Notes under the pieces: model-generated
The model's database searches: none
Told to the model about the DNA's origin: nothing
The model's input: only the letters and a program-made list of their open reading frames with translations
Position numbers and translations under genes: made by a program
Part shown: positions 34,882 to 47,146 of the stretch, piece by piece
Position numbering within the stretch: the first letter of the stretch is position 1
Layout: every line of letters begins with the position of its first letter
From: Agarophyton chilense
Taxonomy: Eukaryota; Rhodophyta; Florideophyceae; Gracilariales; Gracilariaceae
Assembly: GCA_030374765.1 (NCBI GenBank)
Contig: JARGXX010000080.1
Span: forward strand, 1,860,001 to 1,924,000
Direction of reading: 5' to 3'
DNA length: 64,000 bases

Positions 34882-35138
34882 TGTTGGATTGATCCTGAGT
34901 GCAATCTTCAAAATGCTAAATGATGAAGCCGTGGCTCTTTGCCTTGGAAGACTGTGCTAATATCCGTGCACCTCATGCGATGCGAAAGCGCAGAAAGACA
35001 TATTCATTATTAGGTGTACGCTGCGCCGTGCTCCATAGATTGTACTGAAAGAAATAAAATCCACGGCCACCGGCAGTGGTCACACCCACCGTCAGGCAAG
35101 CCAAGGCGAGGAAAGGCTCCAGCGCTCCAATTCCAACA
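34882..35138 (+). repeat. 3' LTR of the old copia relic
   Basis: Diverged direct repeat of 28785-29030, opening TGTTGGATTGATCCT and containing ACGCTGCGCCGTGCTCCATAG-like sequence near 35018. It follows the RNase H end after about 380 bp of AT-rich DNA. Confidence 0.65.
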
Positions 35139-37084
35139 GCAACGATATAAAGCCAAGACTATTGCTAGACCGTAGACACTACCAGAATATCTTATCAACC
35201 AAGCAAACTGTGAGACGGGACATCTACATTATGCTGGAAAAAAATACTTCCTGTATTTACGAAAGGTACTCCTCCTTGCTTGTCACTCACTCTATTAGAA
35301 GCTTAAACGATCTCTACGGAAATAATGACATTTCACCCGCCGAACTTGCGAAAAGATACTCCTGGCCAGTTGAATCAGGCTAGCCACCAACCTACCTGCC
35401 TCAATAAGTGTTCCAAGCATATCAAAGGCTCCTGTAAAAACGCAAGCTGACTCTCATCTTCTGCTCGAAAACCGTCTAGGAATTTCCCATATCTGTTGGA
35501 ATACTTCTGCAAGTTTACGCAAAACACCAATATCAGAAAATGAATGTATGGGCACCTCCAAAACCTGCACTGTCAATTGACATGTCTATCAGGCCCATAA
35601 AAGCACCAGACACATCTGGCAGGACAATTTCTGCAGCCGTTTGAAATTTGAGACCAGCTACCCACACGGATGGCCTATAATGATGACCAAGAGAATGCAA
35701 CACAACGAAAGAAATATCATTGGGGACGTTTTCCGAATCATATGGCCTCGCAATTAAAGGAGCAAAGTGGAAGCATCTTAGCGACGAAGAAATAAAAAGA
35801 TTCGGTTTTCGGCAATTAAACTACGTTTCATGGCAATTCTATTAATCCAGCTGTGTTCCTACATGTATTTTGGCGGGTAAGGTTGTGAATTACATTCTCT
35901 TTGCCGATCCAAGGCAGATACTGTCAGTAGTGATCAAGAAAGTTTCTCATGTGTAACAGTTCGGCACTTTTTGTCTACGGACCAGAACGACTGAACTCTT
36001 ATGGACTTCTGGATTAGCAGTAGGACGACCGTAATATCACTGTGGATACTGGGGAAAAGTTGAAAAGCTTTGAAACGTATAAAGTCAAGAGACCAAGACG
36101 CAACCAGTCTGAAAATCTCAATAGCATTGAGTCATCTGCTTGCAGCTCAATCACCGGCTCAATTTTGTTGCTCGGAATTGCTGCTTCGCTCTTTTTTGTT
36201 GTTCTGCTCCCAGTTTGTTTCAGTTAACGGGTCCTATTATACTGGGGAGAGACATTTTGTCACAATACATCCAGTATAAAGACCTCAGAAGATGTGCATT
36301 ATTGATCAGGAAGAGAGCGCTTTTCATACATCAAGGAGCATGAGGTGTCCATGGTAATGTTCTCTGACGCCATCGGAAATAGCAATAATATAGAACTGGG
36401 ATTTCTGGATGGTGTACTGCTGGGGAACTTGTATATCGATTCCCTTCTCCACACACTGAGCTGGTCCTCCCACAAATCAAAACGCCCAGTTAAGTCCGTT
36501 GTTTCTCCTGAAATCCTCGCTGGGGGCGTAGCTATAACGTGGGAATGGTTTTAAGCTACGCATAGCAAGTTCTACTTGGTAACAAGGCAGAGCTATTGAT
36601 TGTATTAGACTCCAAGATCTCTTTTAAACGCTTTTCACATGACGTAATGCAACTGCTCGATCTATTCGTTGACATTTAAACGTCTTCCGTTATAAATTCG
36701 AAATCGGCAAAATTGCCCGGTCTATATAGATTGCAGGCCAGTGTGTAACTTTGCAGAGCCTTTGACTGGGGCAGAAAGTCCTATAACCGAAGTAGTCCAG
36801 CTCATGCTTAACAGCTGTTATATTTCCGTTGAATTGGATTGAGCGCTGTCAACTCATTCAAACATGTCAACCGGGTAACTAAGTTACGAAAATTGGTGAT
36901 TGTGAAGGCCTTCTTCTCTTGCGTTAGGCTGACAATTTGCATAGGATTTGTTCCCTTGTTACCTGATACATGATACTGTGTATCTACTTCGTGCTGAGTT
37001 GGATCATCGGACAGGTTGTCTTTTGCATGAGCTGTACCCTATTGGTCTACGACAGGATTATTTCTTTGTGAATCATACTGATTT
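35139..37084. other. Unassigned DNA with a possible plus-strand coding relic
   Basis: From 35162 to about 36030 the plus strand keeps protein-like segments in neighbouring frames (YERYSSLLVTHSIRSLNDLY, then ISPAELAKRYSWPVESG, later YILFADPRQILSVVIKKVSH). This looks like a decayed gene but I do not recognise the family. The remainder to 37084 has only short frames. Confidence 0.35.
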
Positions 37085-37630
37085 TTGGATCCTCAAACTG
37101 CTTGTTATCTGGACGGAATCTCGATTCGATTTGAAGAACAGTATCCAAATAGTTCAAGAATTCTGCATGTCCTCAAAACGCTTAATGAAAGACAATTTAC
37201 TGAAACTCTTTATCAATGTTTTGAGTTTTCTGGGTTGCTATGTCGAATACCGTGTTTACATTCCGTGGCTGATAATGAAGCCGCTGGACGTTTTCGTTTT
37301 TTCGAAATGATTGTTCTGGTTTTTATCTTGTGGTTGCCCCTCGGCGATGTAAGTGAACCCAAAGCTCTGGCTTTGTCATTAAAAAAACTAGATGTAAATT
37401 TGAGAAATCGCAGCGGACAGGCTGCGTTCAATTGGTTGTTTTGTTCTATCATTTGTTTCTCCGTTCTAGATCTGGTTTTAACAGCTCGCAATATTTTGGT
37501 AAATATTCACGATCGGCTTCGTATCACAATTATATCGAGTGTTGCTAGCACCGGCCAACCTGTGGTGAAGCTGTTTGGAGAACAATTTAATAGCAAACGG
37601 TATGCCCGAAAGAAGGATGCTATTTTATGA
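37085..37630 (+). CDS. Unassigned open frame with hydrophobic segments
   Basis: An open frame of 181 codons, the longest in the 35-44 kb desert. It has two hydrophobic stretches, FFEMIVLVFILWLPLG (about residues 72-87) and WLFCSIICFSVLDLVL (about 115-130), that could cross a membrane. The C-terminus is basic (FNSKRYARKKDAIL). I know no family that it fits and no neighbouring gene supports it. It may be part of an old gene or a chance frame. Confidence 0.25.
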   Translation: MDPQTACYLDGISIRFEEQYPNSSRILHVLKTLNERQFTETLYQCFEFSGLLCRIPCLHSVADNEAAGRFRFFEMIVLVFILWLPLGDVSEPKALALSLKKLDVNLRNRSGQAAFNWLFCSIICFSVLDLVLTARNILVNIHDRLRITIISSVASTGQPVVKLFGEQFNSKRYARKKDAIL

Positions 37631-40600
37631 GGTCTCTGCCTTGGAAAACTGTGCAACTAAGATTTTCCTCCATTTACCGATTGGAAAAAAAGTTGTCCTA
37701 CTCTTTCTGCGAAACGAGACTATAAGTCCCAGCTACCTGTCTACTTACGATGCACTGGGATTTGAGAGGTGCCTAACGATGAATTCTAGCCAACCCATGA
37801 AATAAAATAATTAGAAGGTCACCAACTTTCCTCTGGAGTACATGGCTTTTTTGTACAACCTACCTTTCTTCTGTAAACTGCGTCACAGAGCACTAAATAT
37901 ATGCCAAACTTCTATACAAATAATGATGTGTATGAGGAAGGTATTGAAACGATTGGACATTTTCTATGACCTCCCAAGAAGAGATGAAGCACATCGTACT
38001 AGAAGTATTGGTGTGGCTGGTTCTGAATCACAGAGGAAAAATGTTAAAAATTTAAAACCTTTGAGGCCTTTCACGAGGTTTCTCAGTAAGGTGAAGACAA
38101 ATCAATCTATATTGAATTCTAAGTAGCAACGATGAGCATCTGTAACCATGTGTATGATGTTAAGAAGGTATCCGATGATGAAATTATTTGATATCGTTCA
38201 TTGCAGAGGCCATATCTCTTTTTTTCCGTAGAGATAAGCACTAAAACAGAAAAGAACTATCGAATATTCAGCCACGCCGAAAGTCAGTGGCTAGCAAGTC
38301 GGCCTATTCAAGAGACATTGAGACGTGATCGTTGTTATGATGATCCACTTTGAAACGGTAACGAAAGTTGCCGTGCAGTTTATTTCAATGATTCGTCTAA
38401 TGCCAGTGGATCTGATACCGCTTTCCCAGCTCATGCAGATACTTTCCCATTAAAAGACGTAGCATTGATCTCCATTTTAGCGTATGAAAACAATATAGCC
38501 CTAAGCCGAAATGCACAAGAGATGATATTTGAGATATTTGATCCGAGCCACTCGCTTCTTATCTGCCTCATACCACTGTCAATGTTTCTAGAAGGTAGAG
38601 TAGTAGTGGTGGACTTTCAAAAAGAATACCATCTTCTAGAAGAATGAAGAAAAGAAGATCTTGATCGATAAAAGAGAATGCCTCTGAGACCTTTTAGCAA
38701 TGCACGCCTACTTTTATTTCAATGTAGAAGCTCTAAACTTGCTGTAACTCGAAGCAAGTTTTGTTTGGATTCAATTATATATGTATTGATCATAATCGAC
38801 GATGAAAAGATACAGATTTTCTTGCTGGTACAAATGTGAGATAGGGGGTCATACAAAACATTGATATGGCATTGATATATGTTAGGTAGATTGAGATAAT
38901 TATAAACCACAAGGACGGAAGGTGTTACAAGTCACTCAATACTGTACTCAGCGCGTTCTGATGCTATTCAGATAACAAAGTATTCCCTATCCCAACATTA
39001 CGACGTTAAGGGGGGCCTTTACTATAAAAATGGCAGTGTGTGATCTTAGAGTGAGGCACTTCTTTCCACGGGGGGCCGGTATCAGAATAATGGCTAGTAA
39101 GAGTGGAAAAAGTAGTTTCATACGCAGTCAACTTCGTAAAAGGGTCCCGTGGCTTCCTGCCAGCAACAGTGGCCAAGATGTCAGCGGGTTCTACAATTAT
39201 GGGAGTACTCTCGTTTTGAATTTCTCATGCACGAAGGCATCAGTGTCTAAGGCCCCAATGTTTTTGGAAAACATCATCCTTTGGTTCAAGACGCCTACTA
39301 GAGCAGTTTCATCAACAAAGCCAAAACTTGTGGAGATGACTCCGTTTTGTATTCACTTCAAATTTTACGTTTGGGTTTCTCTTTAGTGTGTTCATTATGA
39401 TCGTAAAGCTACGGATCTGATAAGACTTAAGTAATTGTGACTATATTTGAAGATCCCACTTTCGATATACTTACGCAGCCACGAATTCTGTTCGTCTCGT
39501 TCTCTATGCGACCGAACAATGTAGTGATTTATTATATTTAGGGATGCTAGATATCTCTTTCTGGATCACACGGAAGAGAGCGTTTCATTCCTACGCCTTT
39601 TATCCAGAATAAACTTAATGTCTATTCTGAAATGCGTTCCTTACGATGCCCTAGCCATCTTCTCACATGCTCTTGGTTACTCGCCCGAGAGCCAGGCAGT
39701 TTGATCGTCTATTCGTGGCAGGTCGATTGCTTTTCAGATCTGTCAACCCAATCCGTCCCTAGACTACATTAACGCGTTAGTCATGCTTGTGCTTTTCAGG
39801 AGGGCGCCTCTTTGCTTAGAAGGAGATCAAAATAGATCCAACTGTCACGTAAGCATCTTCAAAGTAAAGCTGGATCTGGTTCTTGTATCCGTCAGGTCCC
39901 TAAGTCTTTCTCGTCAAAAATACTACCTAAATATTCCAGTAGAAAGACGTTAATGTTTCAAAGAGCCACGCTCTGCATTTATTTTGCAACGCCCTTGGCA
40001 TGGATCTTTGAACAATATTCTGCAGAGGACCTTTAAGAAAACAAACGCTGAATATCACAGATTCTTTTTTTGCCGAATATAAATCTCCAAGGAACATTTT
40101 AAAACGTTAATGAAAGACGAAGTAATCTTAGCCCAGATTCGATACCCATGGAAGCTCGGAAATTGCACTGAACCTACTTGCCACCAGAAAGATTTCTCAT
40201 TACCTATTTCAGGAAAGGCCATAACTGATTTCGATTTAGGATTTTGATCACATACATCTACAGTAAATCCTTATAGACAACAGCTTACACGAGGAATCAC
40301 TTAAGCTGGGCATTTTTGTAGAACCTAGCTTTACAAGGTACTTTTCAAAAGCATATCACACCGCTCGCCGATGCAATACCTACAATTCAATCTTTTTGAA
40401 CGATAAGACAAGTCTCAAAAATTTTAAAACCCAAACTTAGATCTTTCGAATGCGAAGATATTATCACTTCCCCATCCAAGAGGGATCCCTCCCTGACTTG
40501 CTTTGTTAGCAGCCAAGCCACCCTGTCGAAACCAAGAGAATGGGTAGAAGAGCTTTAATCGACCAAAAGTAGTAGCTTGACGTTTCTCTCAGGTCCTCGG

Positions 40601-43600
40601 CAATACGAATTCCAAAAAACGCTAAACATTAAAACAATTCCGATTTCCTGAACCCATAACTTTATCGCAAAGTTATTACAACTATTATATGAGCTTTGGG
40701 AAAAGAGTGTCGCCGTAGTAACCTCTTATAATTATTATTCACAATACTTATAATCACTGAAGTGTCCGGCCAAGACGAAACAGCCCTGGCTTCACAAAAA
40801 ATCCTATCCAGGCCTATGTTCGAGGGCAGCGTTAAAAACCACATTTCTGGACATCCAACTTTTTACAAATCTGCCGCAAAATGTACAGCTTCTGTCTCTG
40901 AGTAGCGATCTTGGATGGTACCCTACTCTACGTATAACAATTTCCTCTTTCTTTTGTGGCTTCCTAAATATTTTTCTTCGCCGCCCGAATATGTGAAGTT
41001 TTTTACAAAATATGCCGAAACAAATTGACCCGTAGACGTTCATATTTTCCCGTCAAAAAGGAAATTAGAGCCAAATCTCCTTTAATTCATCATAAATAAG
41101 TGGCGTTAGGAGCTCTACACGAACTGAAGTGACATGCAGTTAAGGCAGTTTAAAAGCCACTCAATCTTGCGGCGGGAAGTACTAGTGTTTGTAAATTGTT
41201 CTATTGAGAAAGATAAATTGGTCAAAAAAGGTTACTGCCGAAGAGAGAGATCGGGATGGTGAGACTTACCAGCCAACGACAGAAATGGCAGAACAATCTC
41301 TTCAGAAACAAAAACGCCCTGTATTTATAACTACTAAACTGAGAAATGGAAGACGTTCTCTGGAACACGCGGGAGAGGCTGGGTTACCATGGGTCAAGCG
41401 ATCTAACAACCAAAGGGAGCATATGCACATGAAATCGTAAAAGACTTGAAGCCAGACACATTGGTTGGGATGGTTTTTGGAAGTGAAAGTGGAGAATGCC
41501 GAGACTACATAGAGTGTAACCTACTGTATTCAGCTCCATACATTATTGGAAATGCTTTATGCAAAAAATACAAAAACGGAGTACCGTTCTTCCAACAGCC
41601 CATATAGTAATTGTGCAAAACGTGTCCATTTTGTACTGAAATACAAACCTTTATATGCATACTCGCCTTCAAAAAAGAACGAAGGGAAATATCATTCCGA
41701 AAAGATGCTTCTACAGAAAGCAATGATACTTTTTATTTCAAACTCAAAGGCGGAAAATATATGATTTCCTACGAAACTACTATTACGAGAGTTTACTGTA
41801 AAATATCACCCGTGATGTGCGAGTAGGACATTCACAAGGCCAAGAAACACAACGGACAATCCCAGTATAGGGCAAGGCGTTTCAAAGATACAATCTCTGA
41901 GTCGCCGCGTTCAATAAGAATCTGTGGATCGTTAGAACTCAAGAATCCCACGCTCTCATCGTTAAAGTTTAACTGATAATGCGTCATTGCGGTCCACCGT
42001 ACCACTTCTTTGGCTTTCATTCCTGAGTCGGTAAATGAATTTGAAGAGTATTCGATCGACTCCACGCCCCATGGAACACATAAAATGTTTTACCAACATT
42101 CACCACCAGGATTTTTTCCTGATGTCGTCCCTTGCCTCTTCCGCAGAACCAGCCCACAACTGTCACGCAGGCTCTTACCATCAACGCGGATGCCGCTTTT
42201 GGGTGTTTATGTATCGAGGGCGGGACCTTCGACCGACATGCTGTTCACCCTTGTAAAAATTTGAAGTGATTGCCACGGTGAAAATGAGAAGCGCTTTGTG
42301 GGTGAGCCCTCAGTACTGTTAGTAGTACTTTCTCAGTGTAAAATGTGGACGGAATACGTGGTATCAATGGTGAGCCAGTATTAAGGTGGACTACAGTTAA
42401 GTTGTAAATAGGCGGCCTTAAAGTTTGATTTACTCGTCTGAACATCAACGGCTCACTAGCATAACCCCGTTGATGAACAATGGGCAGATTTTTTATCTCT
42501 TCTGGGGGTTTAATACTTTTTACACAGACCTCTCTCAGTAACAGGTATTCACGATAAAAAAAATAGAATGACATCATCAATATTTAGAAAAAGGTTTCAG
42601 TCGATGATAAGTGTGCCTGGAAAACTTCATCACACCTTCTTTGGCTTCGCCTTCAGTCACTTCGAGCAGCGCAACATCTATTTCATTGTATCGAAAAACA
42701 AAACACCTGTGAATTGTAGAGCGTTTTTTAAAGTGAAGATGTGCTCCGAAACTTATATTTCGAGAGTCCCAGATCGCCTAACGAAAGCAGTGAGATTACC
42801 AACAACTAGAAAAAAAATCCCGTGGGAACGGCATAATTAATGATGTAGAAGCGGAGCATGACCCTATCAGAAGCCAGAAAACAAAATATGGGGCAATCTG
42901 CTGAAATATTTCTTTCAATGTGCACCTCCATGAACAGATCGCTTCTCGTACCATTACAAAAAGGTTCCTATGGATAGTTTGATGCGTGTGGAACGCACCA
43001 GTGAAACCCACGCCGCCTCGCGTATATTAATGTAAGCGATATGCATTAGTCCTACAGTTGCACTCAAATAATATAGGAAGTATGCTATTTTTTGAACGTA
43101 GCGCAGCAGGAAGAATATTTATTTAAAGCCACGTATTCAGCACAGAACGTAAATGTGTTCGGCGTCTACAACGGCGCACAATTCGGGACAGGCTGGCCGG
43201 TGCCAGACCGGAAGCAGCACAAATTCTCTTGACGGCCTGCCTCCACATTGTCCATATAACGCCGACCTTGGTTGGCTCCGACAACCTCTGATCAAGCCCT
43301 CTCGACTAAAGCGGCTCAACCCCCCTCTTTTTGCTCATCGAAATAATATCTTAGCACCATCTTTGCCTCTCTTTGGCATCAACTCTCCCCCTTTCTATTT
43401 CTTTACTTGGGGGTTTGGTTCGCTCTCTACCGCTACTGAGCAGTTCTTTTCTGCGAGCCCGTAACTCACATGGGATTGTTTAGCACCTTTTGTTCTCAAA
43501 AGAACTGCGTGATAAGGCCTAAGGCTCACACTCTACGGGCATTTGGAATTCGTTCAAGAGTAGGTGACTTTTCCTTCTCTTTTAGTATTGTGTTCAATTA

Positions 43601-44379
43601 CTGACTTTTGTCTGTTTTGCATATACTTCAAACGTTCGCTATATCGTCGAGAGAGTATTCAGCTGTGCAAGGTTCCGATTCGGAAATGGAAGCCGTCAGC
43701 GTCACCAAGGAAACCACATCCTTCACAGTCTCTTCACCTTCTCCGGAACCCCTTAGCAACCCGTGCGCTCGTTACATTCTTCGAGTCGTTATTCAACGTG
43801 ATAAGCGTCGGCGCCGTCCTCCATCTTGTAAACTCTTCTTGAAGCGCTGTACCGTCTGAAGAATCAACGTGCAGAGCCAGCACGACTTCATGTTACAACA
43901 AGGCGGCCGTAAGCACCAAAACACACTAAGAAGGGCTTATTGCAAAGATTCCGACGTCTGGTTCCATGTACGCAACATCAAGATTTCCGATGGTCACGAT
44001 CTCCGTGTTCAATATAAAATTCGTCATCATCGTGCCGGCGTCAGGAAAAAGAATAATATTGTTTTCCAGAATGTTTGCGATATATATATCCAATTTTTAC
44101 ATCGTGGTGTAGGCCTCTACACATTCCAGATTACTATATCATATCTCTATACGCTTGCCCCTGCCTGCTACATATATATTGATCAATTTTTCATTGGCAC
44201 TCTCTACCCAATACATTCCATCTTTCTGCCTTTTTTGTTTGAATTTGTTTCTTTTTCTGATACTGGGCTGGTACTATTGAGACCATATCTACTGCTTGTG
44301 TTCCCTTGGGTTGTAACCACCCACATTGTGTCCCCCTAACTATTTTTAACGGATATAACGTTTAAGTGTTACTCTCGAG
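37631..44379. other. Gene desert; a few protein-like stretches without family
   Basis: No gene is recognised over 6.7 kb. Possible coding relics on the plus strand are LKDVALISILAYENNIALSR (38450-38647), KDLKPDTLVGMVFGSESGEC (about 41440-41510) and the open frame at 43869-44339. None has a motif that I can name. I see no LTR pair, tandem array or RNA gene in this stretch. Confidence 0.4.
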
Positions 44380-45555
44380 GAGGCGCGAGCACCTCTGATG
44401 GTTCTGGGTTTAATGTTTCTGAGGAATCCAGTGTCAATATCCGCAAGTTTCTTTTCTATTACGAAAATGTTGCTTGTCGTGGAAAAGATGATGAAGACCG
44501 TGCGTTTGAATTTCTCGGTTTTTAAAAGGCACTGCTTTCGAATTCTAATATAATACTTTTGCTTCAGAAGTTGAACTGATGGAAGACTATAAAGATTACG
44601 CTATCGTAAAGCAGGCGTTCATAGACCGATTAGGGACAGTGTTGGAGGCGTACGAACACATCTGAAGAGCAGTCAGCGCTCATCTAGAGTATAATAACCT
44701 TTTAGGACCCGTGAAGGATATGAAAGATACATTCGAAAGGCCAGGATTAGACGAGAAAGCCAGGTTTCTCTTGCTTCTCAATGTAGTCGTGCAGTACGCT
44801 GATCTGGCGCAGTTTGTGGTATTCCATTGTTCCAAATACTACAGATCATTAGTATTGTTGGTGAAAGAGTTTGTCGCTGGAAAGAAGATTCTGGGAGATC
44901 ACCATCCATTCAACATGAGTCCTCCGCTCAAAATAGTGATAGGCAGGAACAAGGCAAGCAGGGCTCTTGAGATGGAGCAAAAAATAGAGCAAATCGCTGA
45001 GGAGCTTTCCAAAATAACATCATATGTTAAAAATTCACAGACACCTGATGCTAAGCCTTAGAAATAGTAAAAGCGACTTTTGTACATATTGTCAAAGACC
45101 ATGCCACAATTCAACCCGCTGCCTTATGAACCCCCCATCCCGTGACAAGTGCTGCAGATGATGCGGTAAGAACGAGAATTCCATAAAAACTGTTGGAACC
45201 GGGGCTTTAACCAAGAAAAGAGAGTTGCATTCGAAATTGTGAAGAGCGACCCTCAAGAAAAAGATCGATAGAAGAACCGGGGTCGTCAGGCAGAGGCAGT
45301 AGAACCTCCAACACCTTGCCAAATCTCAGTATTTACTGCCGATGTTTTTAGTAGAGACCAACTAGTCGAAAAAAGGAAGAGAACCATAGAGGGAGCTTCG
45401 TTTTTAAAAATGGATTAGCAATGTAACTCCGATTGGCATCAGATCGCTTTTGAATTCAGAACGACCTTTGAGCAGCTTAAACAACGGTTTCACCCCTTTT
45501 CAAAAAGCAGGCTCTGAGAGAGGCCCAAAAAGTGGACATCCAGAGGGGTATTAGA
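44380..45555 (+). mobile_element. Retroelement gag fossil (probably Ty3/gypsy)
   Basis: Plus-strand segments read like a Ty3-type gag: a helical capsid-like region (44711-45060, including KDMKDTFERPGLDEKARF) followed by CTYCQRPCHNSTRC near 45080, a CCHC zinc knuckle, with a second cysteine cluster behind it. A short protease-proximal linker (KRKRTIEGASF) follows. No LTR or pol was found, so it is a fragment. It is old and broken in several places. Confidence 0.6.
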
Positions 45556-45556
45556 A

Positions 45557-45607
45557 GTTTAGGGGGTATAGGGGTTTAGGGGTTTTTAGGAGTTAGAGTT
45601 TTAGGGG
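45557..45607 (+). repeat. Degenerate TTTAGGG-like telomeric tract
   Basis: About 50 bp composed of imperfect GTTTAGGG, TATAGGGG, TTTAGGGG, TTTTTAGG and TTTTAGGGG units, close to the TTTAGGG telomere type known from plants and some protists. It follows the gag fossil directly. About ten bases further on is a short imperfect inverted repeat, TTACGGGAA / TTTCCGTAA (45619-45642). It is too short and degenerate to be an active telomere. Confidence 0.5.
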
Positions 45608-46740
45608 AAATTTTAACTTTACGGGAATTTATATTTCCGTAAGGAAAACAATTCTCGCCAATGGACTGTTCCAACAGCAGGATACTGCACCCTACTCTAT
45701 GAGTAAAGGTATGTAAAGAGAAAATGGCGAAGGCCAGGGGCGATTCGCCTAGGGGAGAACGCTTTCGTTTTTATTGACTCCCCAGTGCCGTGTGACGGAA
45801 TGAGAAGAACTATGAGTAGCAAGCAGCGTCTAATGAGCTTTCATATCCTACTTTGGATCCCAATTCAGTGCCCTGCTATAAACTTACTCCATAAATAGAT
45901 TCCCTACGCTATATATTACGACTCATTCATATTACAGTCTCGCTCTTGGGTTCTTCATACGTCGATCCAGTATCGAGTATACAGCCAAACCTGCGGTTTC
46001 TTGCGGATCCATTTATTCACGCGAAGAGCAGGTTTGTGTCGCTTATGGCCAGTAGTACGCTGCCTTGAGAGAATGGACTCCTTGCGGGCAATCGCGCTTA
46101 TGATATGGCTTTTCACAGTGTTCTCTATTTTGAAGATGAGGTTACGAGGCCATTTGACTCTTATTCTAAGATAGAGCAATTGGTCGTTAATCTATTCTTC
46201 CAAATGACGCCAGCACAGTTTCATATTGGGATGGAATGAGCGCCCCACTATCAAGCGGTGGCTTCTTCCTTGCAGAAAGTCCAAGATATTTGGCTTTGTC
46301 TCGAAAGCCAACGTAGTCCAATGCCGTTCATAGATAGTTACCGGTGTTTCCACGCTGTGACAGAATTATAAAAAGGAATTTCACTTTGGACTTCCAAGTC
46401 CATTCAAGTCTGCTGTTTCGAAGGTAGAGAATCATCTCTCCTTTCACCACTCTATTGAACGCATGAATGGGATGATTGGGATTGCCATGGAGGTGAAGAA
46501 ACTATGAGATGTGCGTTGTGTAGCCCTTAAGTCAACGATGGCATCAAAGAAAAATCTTTGTCCTATGTAAATCTCCAGATCCATGTACATTGCTTTCTGA
46601 TGGCTAATATGTAACGTGAGAATAAGGCTTCAACAAGCGTTTAGCTTCATCATCAGCTCTTCGGCAGCTTTTCTGTTTCAGAGCACTATAAGTATCTTTG
46701 TCACTGAATCAATGTTTTTGAGTACGTTCAGGTATGTAAG

Positions 46741-46775
46741 GGAATCAATGGCCACTGCCAGCTACCATTGATTCC
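46741..46775. repeat. Perfect 11-bp inverted repeat (stem-loop)
   Basis: GGAATCAATGG (46741-46751) is followed after 13 bases by its exact complement, CCATTGATTCC (46765-46775). The arm resembles sequence at the edges of the larger foldback at 47011-47146. Confidence 0.85.
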
Positions 46776-47010
46776 AGCTCAGAACTTGGGTATGTGCAGT
46801 TTTGACACTTTGGCTTGACGACCTTTGCTTACAAATAAAATTACATTTTTCTTGCAATGTGAGCCCTGCCTGCGACGCGCTGGTTGGTCAGACTACAATC
46901 CAAGCTTTCTGATTTGGACATCCAAATCCATTGAATCGTGTACGTGTGTTTATTTTAACTCTTTGAATTGAGACCCTTTCACGCGCCCATGAATCAAAGA
47001 TTTGGGGTAC

Positions 47011-47146
47011 CAATTGATCCTTGCACTCCAAGAATGATCTTTACTTTCACAGGGCTAATATCTTTGAAACATATGATTCAAAGATATCAGCCGTGTGAAA
47101 CTAAAGATCATTAAGGCTTGGAATCAACGGTTGTGTAATCCAATTG
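47011..47146. repeat. Foldback hairpin, MITE-like
   Basis: The core arms 47033-47068 and 47077-47112 are 36 bp each with three mismatches and an 8-base loop. Outside them the arms continue imperfectly through CTTGGA and CAATTG blocks. No flanking target duplication was identified. It could be a small foldback transposon (MITE) or the source of a hairpin RNA. Confidence 0.75.

Larger units (their letters stand above)
28785..35138 (+). mobile_element. Very old Ty1/copia LTR retrotransposon relic
   Basis: A pair of diverged direct repeats (28785-29030 and 34882-35138), both opening TGTTG and sharing ATATCCGTG, ACGCTGC and CCGTGCTCCATAG, flanks a copia-type coding region. The order is zinc-knuckle gag, protease, integrase, reverse transcriptase, RNase H; integrase before reverse transcriptase defines Ty1/copia. 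The long leader (29031-30534) carries a GC-rich minisatellite and two short tandem repeats. The LTRs are much more diverged than those of the other elements, so this is the oldest or among the oldest insertions here. The coding region carries dozens of breaks. Confidence 0.8.

Noticed and set aside
45955-46179. Tc1/mariner transposase fragment on the minus strand
   Set aside because: The basic composition was suggestive, but no DDE motif, no order of known blocks and no terminal repeats were found.
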